The notes below the pieces were generated by a model, which was not told the DNA's origin, made no database searches, and saw nothing but the letters and a program-made list of their open reading frames with translations. A stretch of DNA of 64,000 nucleotides from Druceiella hillmani (taxonomy: Eukaryota; Arthropoda; Insecta; Lepidoptera; Hepialidae). The position numbers and the translations under genes were made by a program. Below, piece after piece: positions 1-12,777 of the stretch (positions are counted from its first letter, which is position 1; every line of letters starts with the position of its first letter). The DNA is taken from NCBI GenBank assembly GCA_039881145.1, contig JAYKKI010000009.1:10666001-10730000 (forward strand), written 5' to 3'.

Positions 1-1901
1 GGACAAATGTGAGGTTTAGTACCAAAACTGAACTAAATACCAAAAAAAGTAATTCTGAGCATCTTGTATAATATCAGCTATGTTATTCATTGCAAATTGC
101 TTCCAGATACAGCGAATGTCAAAGTTTAAAATCAGTAATTAGATCAACTAGTTAAAAACAAAATAATTAGCAATATCGATTTTATTTTCTACCTGATAAC
201 GATAAATAATATACCTTGATATAAACTTGTTTAATATTATGGGAACTTAACGCCAGGTTTTCCTTGTAAATCCACATGACATTACGTCATTATTTCTTTT
301 GAAATTTACAGAATAAAAAATTATTGATTATAGTAGAACTTTAAAAAACCTCGTAATATTTTTAACTTAATCATCAGGCTGAAAGAATATTGCTACTTAC
401 GGGTTAAAATCTTGTTAGCCAGTATAATATAACAAGCAGTATCAGATACAATTAACTTAAACTACAGCGAGAGTTTTTATTTCGTAACTAACAATTTGTA
501 CGGTTGAATGTATATGTGAATATAAGTTTTATAAGCAAACAAATACAAAAAGTGGTCATGTTTTGTATAACGTACATTTTGGGGATGTCCGAATTGAATA
601 TTTATATTGGAATGAAAGGTTTAGATTTTAAAACAAATTTTCAGTGATTAACTTAATTTATGAGCAATAAACACAAAGGTTATAAATCTTTTAGATAGAA
701 CACATAATTGTTTATTGCCATTATAAATTCGGCCTGGCAAAAATTCTGTATTACTTGCCATTTTTAAGAATACTTTGTTCCGTACTTCACCAAACTTGCT
801 CAATTTCTTAGCATCAATACGCTACGAGGTATTATACTTTTGTTTCGTTTCAGGAAAGTTACGAGTGAAGTTTTCCATTCCTAAATTAAGTCTATATGAT
901 ATACGTGTACACCATTATGACACACTGTTGTGCACTTCATTCAGAATATTTTTATGTGCTTGTGAATGGGGATTTATATAAATATTGAAATATTGTTATG
1001 TGAACGATAGCATTATGGCATTCATTATTTAAGATGCAGTTTTTTATCATTTTTCAGTTTTTTTTACTTGCAACACAAATTTGTCATAAATCATTTTAAT
1101 AGATTTTTCAGACATATTTGGCACAATAAGGCACATGTTTTGCATTTTATTTTCGCATAATCTTTTTAACAAATTATTTCCTCGTCATATTTTGATTTGA
1201 CTAACTTTATGTTTTCCACATGTAACTCACTGTTGGAGACAACATAGTTAAAGCATTGTAGTACTGATATCGTACACAGCCTAATTAGCTTGACAACAAA
1301 TCGACGCAATCCAATTTATTTCGAATAAATAATTATTTCGGAAAATCAACTTTTACCATTTTCCTGTATTTTGGTCGCATACATTTCATTGCTTCTTTTA
1401 ATTACACTTCACGTTTATCGCATTACCTGAACGGTTATTCGCATCGATTTTTTAAAATTGTTTCTTCGTGGTTATAGTAAAATGCAAAAAGAACGACTTA
1501 ATTCATTAAATTAAAAAAAATTACTAACAATATAAATGACTACCTTCATTTTTATTCGGAATAGAATTTTAGTTAAGAATAGTTTATGATGCAATTTAAT
1601 GTTTGTTTACTAGCAATGCTAGCTGGTTTTACTCGCTTAAAATTCGGTATAAGGAACAAAAACATTATTATTATTACTCTTATTTATTGCTCTTGGTTAT
1701 AAGCCAATGGCATACTAAATTTCATGAAAATCCGTCCAATAGATCTTGATTTCAGATCTTAATTGAGACACAAAATAATATACAGAAAGACCGACAAAAA
1801 TTCTAATAAAATTATTCCCGATTTCTACAATCATTCTATACGCTAAATCCATTAGATGTTTAAAACGTTTACCTTATGCAGAACTTACTGTGTTGCAATT
1901 T

Positions 1902-1902
<1 letters not shown>

Positions 1903-1976
<74 letters not shown>

Positions 1977-1985
1977 CACATATAT
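1903..1985. repeat. (TA)n microsatellite
   Basis: A run of alternating T and A with a few C interruptions. The mirror position in the right arm, 39,045-39,170, also holds a (TA)n tract, so a seed tract probably predates the inverted duplication. Confidence 0.95.
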
Positions 1986-4900
1986 AATTACTTATGTTCC
2001 TGAAAAAGCATTTATATAGTTCGTATAAAATATAAACAGAGGAAAGTTCAATGAGCGAGTCCGCAATAAGTCAAACCGTTCATATATAATGAAAATTTAA
2101 TATATGTCATTATTAGTGTAATTAATGAATTTGCAACAAGTCATAAACTTTGCACTATAATTTTAAACAATTTAAAACAACTATAATTTAAAAAAATAGA
2201 AAATTTCAAAGATCATAACAAATTATTTTGACGTCAATAATAGATCATTTTTGAATACCTTTACGAGAAACTTTTTTTACCCTTCATCTTTGTCAAATAT
2301 ATTAATTTTTCACAAGTAGCCATCTGCTAAATTGAGTATACATGAACACAAGTACAGGCATTCTCAATTAATATTTATAATCGTGAAATAATGTTGCTTA
2401 TTTTTAATTTACTGATACCAAATGGACAAAGTATCTTACTACGAATCATGTTATTATATTGGTTCGTAGCTCTGGATGTAAAGAAGCCCACATCTAAGAA
2501 AGAAAATAATCGTTGATTAATGAAAGAAGTTCGCACATAAAAAAGTGGAAGTTACGAAGTTCACTCTCAAAATTTGCAGCGTAAAAGTGTTTAACATATT
2601 TAAAACAACCCGTGATGACACGATGCTGATAAAGTCTGTTTCTTAATTTTAATTCTGTTATATTTATGCTAGACGTGATGCAAAAGATTTGCTGAGCATA
2701 TATCGCAACAGTTATTTAAATACTGAAAGTGCTGATATTGATTAGTTTCTTATGAATATTTTGCACAGATTAGAATTTGTGTTACCAATATGTGGCTATA
2801 ACGCTAAATTATCCAGCGATATTCCGTACCTCAAACTGATTGAGATAGTTTAGTCTGAATATAAATTTATTGAACCAAATAATAATGGAGATTGAAAAAT
2901 TTAACGTTAAACAGATAGAAAATACATGAAAATCAGTAAATTCTACGAGGTGAATAATATTTCAGGTAGAAAGTTATGATGTCGCACATCAAAATAGAGA
3001 AGACTTAACAGATAAATAAATACACAATATGTCTCATACATCATCAGTATGATTCATAACAAAATTATATATTCAAATTTAAATTAATTATAGATGACAG
3101 CAAATGAAACGAAATGGTAATTGCATATTACTTATCACCATTAAATTTCTATTTATGTACATAGAACAAGTTTGTTCAATTTGCTACTGTCATGTGTACA
3201 TTTAATATGACATTCAAGATAAACGTCATATTCCATCTTCCAATGACCTTTCGTCACAAAATATCTTACGATTTACTTATTAAATATTTATTAATAACTC
3301 CAGGTGTAACGTCTGTCTAAGAACAAATAAAACTAAGCAAACTACATTCAGTAATATTGTAACATCAAACCTTTTCCGTAGGAACTTCACTGCTAAAGAT
3401 CGCCCCTTTAGAGGGCATTATGTACAGATATGTAATAGAATTTAATCAAGCATCGGTGAGAAGTCCTATTTCAAATAACGATCAAATTATACTACTCTCT
3501 AAACATTATATGTATGCAAAGGGTGGCCGTAGTTGTACAAACATGTGGTACAGTCACCGGAAGCACAAGATTCAAACTCAGTTTAAGTAATATTAGGTTT
3601 TACTATATTTTCTTTGTTGGTATATTTATTTTATTTAAATACGTTAAAAATTAAACAAATAATAACCAATCAAAAATCACAAGAGTGAGTGTTGTTAATA
3701 CATTATGAACACATCAGATACTTGAAATAATTTTCAGCAAGACTATTATTAGTTTTTTGTTTAATTTTATTTGAAAGGGTATAAAAAATCATAACCGACA
3801 TAACAACATAAAAAACTGACTTCTTTTCACGTTAAAACATTGATGCATGTTATAAGATAATAATATTATGAAATCAATATTTGATTTGAAGCAATCTTCC
3901 AATGCTCTTATTTCCTAAGGTTATTGCTCTCTATTGGAAGCCAAGGTTTCATGTCAAAGTCTTAGTAGATAAAGGAAGAAGAATACATTTAACACAACAT
4001 GTAAAAATATTCAACAATCGATACCGGAAGAACAAGTCACAAAAATTAAAATTTTCATAATTAAATATTAATCAATTTATATGTATTTCATAAAATTAGT
4101 AACTTGCATGGCACTTATCTGGACTTATAAAGCAAATGTAAATTCAGACGAAAACAGAATAGTTAAGCGGGTATATTAGTAAAATGATTAGATCATTGTT
4201 GTGTTCATAAATTGCGGCCTACTCTATTTCTGTGGATAATGAATTGTAGTTTAGATAGGTAAAAATCATAATAGTTAACACAATATTGCAAATTTGGAAG
4301 GTTATATCTGTTTCTCAATTTGTTAATATTTTATTACAAACATTTTAATTGAATATTATAGAGCTAAGTAATTTTGAAGCAATAACATTTTAGAAGCAAC
4401 TTGTCTTTTTTGTCCCTCCTTAACCATTATAACCTAAAAGTTGAAGTACTTGAAATAAATATGAATGCACTAGCTCGAGCACAACTCGTACCTGAAAAGA
4501 TTCCTGGTTTTTATTCCTGGTATTAAAACCTACTGTTCACTAGACCATAAATTCCATTACCATTTAAAATTGGCCAGAAAGTATAGACTTTCAACCCAAA
4601 TGAAAATGCAGGATCTGAATGTGAAAACTGATAATGTTTTCTGTCCAGCTCTGATCATAAGGAAATAGCTTTAAGTATTTGTTTATTACGGTTTATTATA
4701 TGCAGTTCTATGACAAAAATATGATAAATAAAAATATTCTTACGCTGAATTATAATTAATTATAACTTAAAAACAGTATCGTAAATTTCATATGAACCAT
4801 TTCTTCATTGTTTACATTATGAACCCCTTTTACGTAACATAATGAATTTCACTTGAACTTAATTCGTTATGTTTTACTTCACGTAACATATACCAGCTCC

Positions 4901-5450
4901 AAATAAGTCAGGTAGAGACTATTCTACTTTGAATTTAGTAAGAAACATAGAAATCGATACGAGTTTTATTTAATGCCTCAATTATATAACCAATATTAAA
5001 ATCTAAATATCAATATTAAAATCTGACTTTAGCATGAAATTAAATACGATGAAGTTTATTACAAAAATATATTTTACTAATAAAATATATTAAGTTCCAT
5101 TATAACTGTACTGCACAGAAGGCTAAGTGGACTGGCTGTTAGCGCGGGTGCAGGTGATTCGATTAGAACATTGCCTGGCAACCTTCAAGTTATTGCATCA
5201 AATTGTCAGTGGACTTAAATGGTAGAGCTGGCACTTTAATATTTGCCGAGAGCGCAGCTCGCGTTGACATTATTGATTTACATATTTTAGCTCTTGTGTG
5301 AACAGAGATTTTAAACGTATATAAGTTTGAATTTAGTTAATTGTATAATATTACACAGAAAAAATGTGTTTATTTAATTTGTGAAGACGTTATAGAAGTT
5401 AATACATTATAATTCCTATTGTAATTGGAATTATTTACGTTTAAAGTATA

Positions 5451-5740
5451 TTGAATATATTTGGCGTTAATTTTGTGGAAATTCATTATTGACAATTAAA
5501 TGAAACTACGTGATGTAGTATTATTTCTACTTTCTTTAAGTTCTTTACCACTACCTAGGTTTCGTTGTATTACAACATCTTCGGTGGGCTATTAGCAAAG
5601 ATCTCTTATTAGCTTAGATATCTTTGTTAATAGCCCACCTGAAGATGTTGTAATACAACGAAACCTAGGTCGTGGTAAAGAACTTAAAGAAAGTAGAAAT
5701 AATACTACATCACGTAGTTTCATTTGATTGGCATTTAATT
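5451..5740 (+). mobile_element. Long-hairpin MITE-like element, left arm only
   Basis: Positions 5,500-5,723 form an almost perfect inverted repeat with arms of about 104 bp, running from ATGAAACTACG to its complement CGTAGTTTCAT, with only a few mismatches. The element also includes a one-sided tail (5,451-5,499, containing 'tatttggcgttaattttgtg'). Its flanks share a 12-base direct repeat, GTTTAAAGTATA, at 5,439-5,450 and 5,741-5,752. The mirror site near 35,400 in the right arm lacks it, so it inserted after the arms formed. A second copy is at 23,561-23,813. No protein is encoded; it is presumably non-autonomous. Confidence 0.85.
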
Positions 5741-6439
5741 GTTTAAAGTATACCAAATATTACTAACTATTTTGAATTAAACTCATTAATTTGAGTAAAA
5801 TAGATTAGGCACATAATATTTTTACAGAGCTTAAAAAAGCTAAAAAATTAAAGCTTTAAGAAATCTAAAATGAATAAATAAAAATACGCTGAAATTACTT
5901 AAGAGTACGGTAGTCTGCTAGTATATCCAAATGTCGATGTTTCCTGTTTTAATAAAGAAGTTAGGTAGTAATCATGAAATCTCAGCTGAAATTGAGCGAA
6001 CACATGAATTCTGAAAGTATACATGTTTGATTAGTCACGGTATGTTTATCTACCAGATTGCAAGGTCTTTTTACGTCACATCTGAGTCAGTTTAAGGAAT
6101 CAGATCGAGTCAAGGGCATACGAATAAATGATCTGTGTCTCATAATTCCTTACAATTTTGATGAAATACGTTCAGTGTAAAAAATGTGTTCAGTTACTTA
6201 TATTTAATAAAATGAGTTTTGTTTTCATTAGTTTATACATTGGTTTGAATCTAACATGTATCTTCACTGTACTGATACATAAAATTATTTCAACTAACAT
6301 GTATACGTATAAACATACGTAGAGATGAAATACATGTAATCAAAACTATTAGACCGATATTGAAGACACTGTCACAAAAATCTTCAAAGCCTCAGATGCT
6401 GTGCTTACATAGGTTATTGTTGAGGAGAGAATTATTTTA

Positions 6440-6860
6440 GTCCTTACTAGCTTTGCCCACGACTTCGTTTGCGTGGAATTCAGAATTATAAAAATAATTT
6501 GGGTCTTTTTTTTCTCTCAGAACTCTATGAGCATAAAGTTTATCAAAAACGCTAATATATGATGTTGATTGCCTATTATGTTCCACCGGTTGATATTAGC
6601 GTGCACAACAAGCGTAAATTAATGATTGACGCATCTTTTTTCATTTGTGAACCGATTGAAATTATTCAGAGCCTGCATGTTAGCCCAAGCTAATCTAAAT
6701 ACATCGCTGAAAACCAGCACAAAATGCATACTAATCTCAGCCGTTACTGAGATTAGTATGCGCAATAATGGCGCGCACAGACAAACAGACAAACCGACAA
6801 ACAGATGAAAACTCTAAAAACCGTTATTTCTGGCTTAATAGAGTGTCTTTAGCACGTAGT
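6440..6860 (+). mobile_element. Non-autonomous element tail with CAGACAAAC repeats, left arm
   Basis: The stretch begins near 'ctagctttgcccacgacttcg' and ends with a 'cagacaaacagacaaac' tract near 6,778 followed by 'aaaccgttatttctggc'. This layout is typical of short insect retro-elements or non-autonomous element ends. The mirror copy is at 34,150-34,590. The middle holds a private hairpin at 6,726-6,761. Confidence 0.55.
6726..6761. repeat. Perfect 15-bp-arm hairpin, left arm only
   Basis: GCATACTAATCTCAG, a 6-base loop, then the exact complement CTGAGATTAGTATGC. The mirror segment in the right arm keeps 'actaatctcag' once but does not have this hairpin. Confidence 0.9.
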
Positions 6861-9800
6861 ACTCGGTATTAATTGGAAATATTCAATGTGGACTCTGTTT
6901 TCTTACGAAATTATTCCATATATTACCGAAATTTCTTGAACATCAAAACAAAAGCAAGCCGAGTTTTTAAAATTAGAAGATAAGAAACTATACGATGTAA
7001 TATTAATTATATTCGCTCATATTCTGTATTGTTAGTAAACACTTAAAACAATAGTTGAAACATTCTTACTTAAAGAACAACGTGAAAACCCTTATGAAAA
7101 AATGTCACGGTCTATATTATGTTAAGATCACCGCTATTTTCTATTGAAGCATCAAGTGTCAAAATCAGAATAAATAGGCGTATTTATTTGTTTTCAATTC
7201 ACACTTTTAGAAACTACTTACACGATTGAGGCAATACGTTTAACGATATGTTGCTTACAATATTTTGATTAATTCAAATTAATCAGTTTGTAGGTTTGTT
7301 TCCTTCTTTGTGTTTATGATTCAATTCAAAAGCAATTTTCGCCGATCTGTTGAGTTGTGAATATTTTCAATATAATATCATGCCTCAACAGAAGTTCTCC
7401 TAATGATAATGAAAGGAAACAGGTCGAATAAGGAGTCTGTACGTTTACTTCTATATACTATATTGATATATGAGTATCTCATAATACTATGTCTGTGTAT
7501 TTATAGGTGTATCATAATACTATGTCGCAATGAGGCTTATACAGTTATCGTTCGTAACAAAACGAATCAAGTGCAAGTCTAATTCAAGCTGAGTTTTGTC
7601 ATTATTTTTTAAGAAAACTTGTACTTTAGCAAAATATATTTTTTTTCATTTAAAGACTTATGGTCTTATGGTCTGACAAAGGTTCTAAATTCGCATATGT
7701 ACTCCAGGTAAAATTATATTAGAGAGGATCATAATAAGTAAAAAACATAACCTTATAATTTAAAATATAAATTAAGGAATTTCCAAGATATATCTGGAAA
7801 TCTAAGTGAAGAGGATATGTATCAAGGTTATCGATATTAACAACAATTCCTAATACAAGGTAGAAAAAAAATTCAACCTCCCCTTGTTTTTAGCATTAAT
7901 GGATATTTTTTCTCTATCCTTCGGTCAATTTAAGTAAATACACTAAATTTTGACGATTGTTAGTTTAAAAGGTGTAAATTATAAATAAATAGTAAAGATA
8001 TTGACTATGTCTTTTAATCGCAAGTTGTGCGATTTATCTTGATGTATGATAATGAGAAGTAAATGGATTCGATAATCAACTAAATTTTATGTTTCGAAAA
8101 CTTAACTGAATTGTATTCTCGCCTCTGATATACCCTTTACAGAGCGGATGAAGCGATACTACTCGGAAAAAAAACTACGGCAATGAAAGCCTCAAGCATT
8201 AGTAATAGAATAAAAGTAAGGGAGTTAAATTTTAATTAAAATATGGGGTTGGTTATTAACACATGTTTAAAGTGTATCATGGAATTACATGAATTTTCAG
8301 AAAAATTATATCATTTAATTTATTTTATAATACGATTTTTCATGAACATATAATAATTCAAAAAGATAATTTCGATACCTTTTATAAATTCAAATATTAA
8401 GTCAATTCTCGGATTACTTATGAAACATTGAATACAAATAAGTGAGCAATGATATTAATATATATTTCTGATTTTTGAACTACTGGGCAATATCCCTTAA
8501 TTCAAAAATTTAACTCATCGCACATCTGCTTTCGATATAATTTGGCTATATGAAAGTGTTATTGGAAAGTAGGTACTACTGTAATGGATAAATAAAGTAT
8601 AAAGTAATAAATAAACATGTTAAACCCGACATGCAATACTGCCCCAAAAACTTAATAGCAAATCTCCCCAGAGGCAGCTAGATAAATTGCCACAAGGTTT
8701 TGAAATTGAAATGAGATTATTTATTCCAAGCTAAGTAGTTTAATTCACGTATTCACTTGTATAGACAAAAACCTTATTTCCGGTCTGAAAGTCCTGATGA
8801 ATCAAATTGGTTCCTCGGGCGTCTTCTTTATTTCGCCGTTTGCTTTGTTTTGCATGCGAGATAAGTAGCTTTGGCCAGTGAAATAATTTTGGGAAGACCA
8901 TTGAGTTGTTTTGGTGTTTAAATAATTGTTAAATTTGAAATAAAACAAAATTTCCATACTATTCAGTGAATGAAACCTTTCTGGATCCTGTAACTTTCAA
9001 AGGAATGATTTTGAAACACAGAACTAATAAAACCTCTTCACTGAAAGTCACTGATTATATTGCAATATTTTTACTATTTTTTAGGATTGGAAGATTTATT
9101 TGCAATTTAATATTTAATAAAATTTGTATAATAATGTTATAATAAATATATTTGTTACAAAATTGCCATTATAATATTAGATACAATCCCAGATATCCAA
9201 ATTCTGTATAAAAAAAATAATGAAAGAGCCTGACAATAAACGAGCATGTTAAAGATGTCATAAAACGATTTATTATGTACTCTTCATATTTCGGTAAAAC
9301 ATTCTTAATCTATTTGTTTCTAATTTACATAAGAAATCTTTAACCATAGAGTAAACTACAATGAAAGTCATAAACGATTGTGCATCTAAACGATTTCACA
9401 AGGGTTGCATTTTTGCTAATTTCGGTACTGAACACTAAATAATACCGGATAAATCTACCATACATAAAATACTATTCGTCCTTTACAATTGAGTCCATGC
9501 CACTTACGTAGAAGCAAGACGTGTACCGAAATTTAACAAAACAACGTTGAAATATTTCGCTACTTTATGAATCCAATTATTACGTATTGATACAACGTAA
9601 ACATAGGTGTACAGACAGGCATTTATTAATTTTATGGATACATAAATATGTGATAATCTTTCTCATCCTTACAAAGTCTACATTATTTCATAAGATTTTT
9701 AAGACTTTATTTTTACATTAGTTCTCTAAAGATAGTTGAACAACATCATATTGTCATAAAATTTGGACGCTTATTATTTTCTGGGCACAAGTAAAAAGTT

Positions 9801-10224
9801 TTATGTTTTGACGACCAGTTTTTTGACCGGTCGGAATAGTTAAAAGACGTTTACGCATATTTTAAACAAAATGGAAAGAATAACAAAGGGAATCACAACG
9901 TATAATATAATATCAAAAAGCTAGAATGTTAACTGTCTTGGACTCGTCTTTAATTCTGACTATGGATTGAGTTAAAAATGAGATGTGAAGAGCAGGAAAA
10001 GAAAAGAATGACGCGATCCGCTAAAATGATTTATTTTAATGTAACACGCTATTCTTCTAGTCGTCGGCCTTCCATCAAATGACTTATCTGACAGCGTAGC
10101 ATTTTATATGCCAAAATTATGCAGTGGCGTTACATACTTACAGTTTTTAAATTTGTGATAAAAGAGAGGAAGTAAAAGTAAACGTATAAAAATAAGTAAA
10201 AGTCGTGAAAAATTACTTCATACT

Positions 10225-10378
10225 CATAATAACTTTAATAATATTGACAGAAAATAAATACTTATCTTATATACAGAGCAAAAAATTAAGTTGCAAAATG
10301 AGCCTGTGAAACTTATTTTTTGCTCTGAATATAACATCGATATTTTATTTATGTCAACATTATAAAAAGTTATCATGA
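10225..10378. repeat. Imperfect foldback of about 150 bp, left arm
   Basis: The two halves are imperfect complements: 'ataactttaataatattgac' on the left matches the complement of 'gtcaacattataaaaagtta' on the right, and the inner parts CAGAGCAAAAAATTAAGTT and AACTTATTTTTTGCTCTG pair. The same foldback is present at the mirror position 29,867-30,021, so it predates the giant palindrome. It may be an old MITE. Confidence 0.75.
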
Positions 10379-10384
10379 TCCTGT

Positions 10385-10519
10385 CGCCACCTAGTGACAC
10401 AGCTTCTGGCTAGAAGGACAGATGACCTAGTGAATGTAATGGGAAAGCGTTAGATGCAAATAGCACGGAATCCATCTTTGTGGAAATCTATGGAGGAGGC
10501 CCCTGTTCAGCAATTCATT
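10385..10519 (+). pseudogene. C-terminal fragment of a non-LTR retrotransposon reverse transcriptase, left arm
   Basis: The frame reads 45 codons including RRTDDLVNVMGKR, a stop, then MQIARNPSLWKSMEEA and QQFI. This is the pattern that closes many insect RTE/CR1-like reverse transcriptase ORFs (R-W-T-D-D-L, then W-M-Q-x-A-x-[ND]-R-x-x-W-K-x-x-x-E-A-[YF]-x-Q-Q-W). The Trp expected after GKR is a TAG at 10,451-10,453, one base from TGG; the right-arm copy still has the Trp. The catalytic domain is absent, so it is a dead 5'-truncated remnant. It lies just outside the tandem satellite in both arms. Confidence 0.8.
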
Positions 10520-10679
10520 TTTCCGTTTGATGATGATGGTAAATATTTTTAAACACGCTTTTTTGAAGCCCTAATTGTGTATTGCCGATAATATATTAAA
10601 CCAAACGAAATTGTGAATAGAGCCAACGTTTTTTACCCACGATGGAATGGAGGAAATACATGCGTTTAGGGTGAGATGT

Positions 10680-11570
10680 TTTTTGTGTGTGCAATCCAAT
10701 GTCCCCAGTTATTTCTAAAACGGTTTGACCGATTTAGATACGGTTTTTTATAAAATAGCGATCGTTCTTAGATAGTTGTTACTATCATTCCTCACCACTA
10801 GGGGGCGCTGCAATAAACATTTAGTTGCAAACGAATGTTCATATTTAATTCCCAAATGGTTTGACCTATTTAGATACGGTTTTCTGCAAAATATTTGGGA
10901 CTAATCGGCGGTAGTTCTCAGATAGATGTTATGGTGATTACTCAACAGAGGACGCCGTAATTAATCTTTGTTGCAACCGAATATTCACATTTGTCTCCAA
11001 AACGGTTTTACCGACTTTGATACGGTTTACAGCAAAATATTTGGGACTTATTGGTGATAGTTCTTAAATAGGTGATATGGTGACTACTCGTCAGGAAGCA
11101 CCGCAATAAAAATTTTGTTGCAAACGAATGTTCTCATTTATCTCCAAATCAGTTCGGCCGATTTTGAGATAAATGTGTATATTGTTTTTTGTAAATTATT
11201 AGTGACTAACCCGCGATGATTCTTAGATAAAAGTTACGGCGATTACTCACCAGGGGCACCGTATTTAACACTTTATTGCAAATGAATATTCCCATTTATC
11301 TCCAAAATGGTTTAACCGATTTAGATACGGTTTTCTGCAAAATATTTGGAACTAACCAGCGATGGTTTTTAGATAAGTGTTATAGTGTTTGCTCTCCAGG
11401 GAGCGCTGCAATACATTTCTTCACACGATTCCCCCCACTTTTCTTCAAAACCATTTAACTGATTTAGATACCTTTTTCAGTAAAAAGTTTCAATTTAACG
11501 GTGAAGGTTACTAGTTATTTGTTATGCTGTTAACTCGTCAGAGCGCGCTGCAATACACATTTTTGATTGA
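10680..11570 (+). repeat. Tandem satellite of about 148-bp monomers, left arm
   Basis: About six diverged monomers. The GC-rich tick (GGGGGCGCTGCAATAA or a decayed form) recurs near 10,805, 10,953, 11,100, 11,254, 11,403 and 11,546, giving a period of about 148 bp. Each unit also contains a 'ccgatttagatacggtttt'-like block, an 'aaaatatttgggacta' block and a 'caaacgaatgttc' block. The array lies immediately downstream of the helicase fragment that stops at 11,613 on the opposite strand. A short open frame at 11,276-11,458 is just satellite read in frame. Confidence 0.88.
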
Positions 11571-11612
11571 TCTAGATTAACTACTTTGTGGCCTTTCTTC
11601 AGCTTCATCGAT

Positions 11613-11790
11613 TTATGGTCCACCTAATATGTTTCTCAAGCGCTCTAATTCTTCCAATGCTATGTCATTGTGTGGATTGTTGAATACTTTTCTTTGATTT
11701 AGATTAGTTATTACTACGCCTTCAGAAGATTGTGCTCTACTAAGAATCACATAAGCTTGCCCTTTGGCCTTTAAACGAAAAAGTATGAAA
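11613..11790 (-). pseudogene. PIF1/Helitron-type helicase C-terminal fragment, left arm
   Basis: Read on the minus strand it gives KAKGQAYVILSRAQSSEG, then VVITNLNQRKVFNNPHND and ALEELERLRNILGG before a stop at 11,613-11,615. The G-Q-A-Y-V-x-x-S-R-[AV]-x-S-x-E-G block is the last conserved motif (motif VI region) of superfamily 1B PIF1 helicases, as found in the helicase half of Helitron RepHel proteins. Everything upstream (Walker A and B, Rep domain) is missing. No Rep HUH motif was seen nearby. Confidence 0.75.
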
Positions 11791-12582
11791 TAAAAGCAAA
11801 TTTAAAAGTTTTGAAAAAACCCACGACGTATATAACGGTTATAAGCTATGAATATAAAAATTATTAAATATTTTTTTTGAAAACCCGTCCCGATTAAAAG
11901 AGAGCAAAAACCTATTAATATAATTACAAACCCAAGAAAATCCGTCCGAGTTTTCATTGCCATTTCAGTTTTCAGTATCAATTATATTGTAACAGCATAG
12001 AAAAGCTATAGACCTAAGAGAATTTCAAGATAGATAGCACCTAAGAGAATTTCAATTAGTCACGAACTGACAAAACTGCACAATTTTAGGCCTAAGCAGG
12101 GCGTGCCAACCCCGACGAATTTTCCTGGGTTTGTAATTATAATAGGTTCTTACTTTATTTTAATCGGAGTTTTAAAAAAAATGTTTAACCGTTTTTTCAC
12201 TATTGCTATTAGGTTTTTACACCTGCGTTTGCTTGGAACTTACTTCCATTCGATTTAATATCAACTTCTTATATTCTATTAGCACAAAACTTGCTTTCCA
12301 GCACATAGATAAAAGAACGAACTGAACTGATGACAAAAGTTAAAAGAAATAATGAAATTGATGTAGGATATTAGGTTTTCTGGTGTTCACTTAACGGGTC
12401 TGACAAGTTACTTTATGGAGATCAACAATGATTTTATTAGTAACTAACTGTGCAAATGACTTTGTGCTGGTGAACTTTTCCATTTATTTTGATGTATTAT
12501 ATAAATTATCATAGATTATATGGATTTTCATTGGAAAAGTGTTGATAAACAAGGGTTCTGCTACTGTAACATAGATGGCGCC

Positions 12583-12777
12583 CTATGAAATTGGTTCTGA
12601 TACTGTATAAATGGAATACAATAGAAAATTAAGAAGTCGTCTGGAAATATCAATTAGGAACCGACCAAAGTGTAAAGTAATTTTATGGTTCCAAATAGGA
12701 TAGTTCAAGATTCCATTGTATTGGAACATATGTTTGGTCTGTATTACGAATACGCCATGGGCTCTAAAGGTGGGCAT
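12583..12777 (-). other. Paired 64-codon open frame, left arm (probably not a gene)
   Basis: It opens with MPTFRAHGVFVIQ and ends TVSEPIS. The mirror frame at 27,005-27,199 has the same start, stop and length, with 43 of 64 residues identical. Of 29 base differences I count 24 that change an amino acid and 5 that are silent, which is what neutral drift gives, so purifying selection is not indicated. No known domain, signal peptide or family was recognised. Confidence 0.5.

Noticed and set aside
10680..11570. CRISPR-like array, from regularly spaced motifs
   Set aside because: The repeating unit is a contiguous roughly 148-bp satellite monomer with no short repeat/unique spacer alternation, and the genome is eukaryotic.
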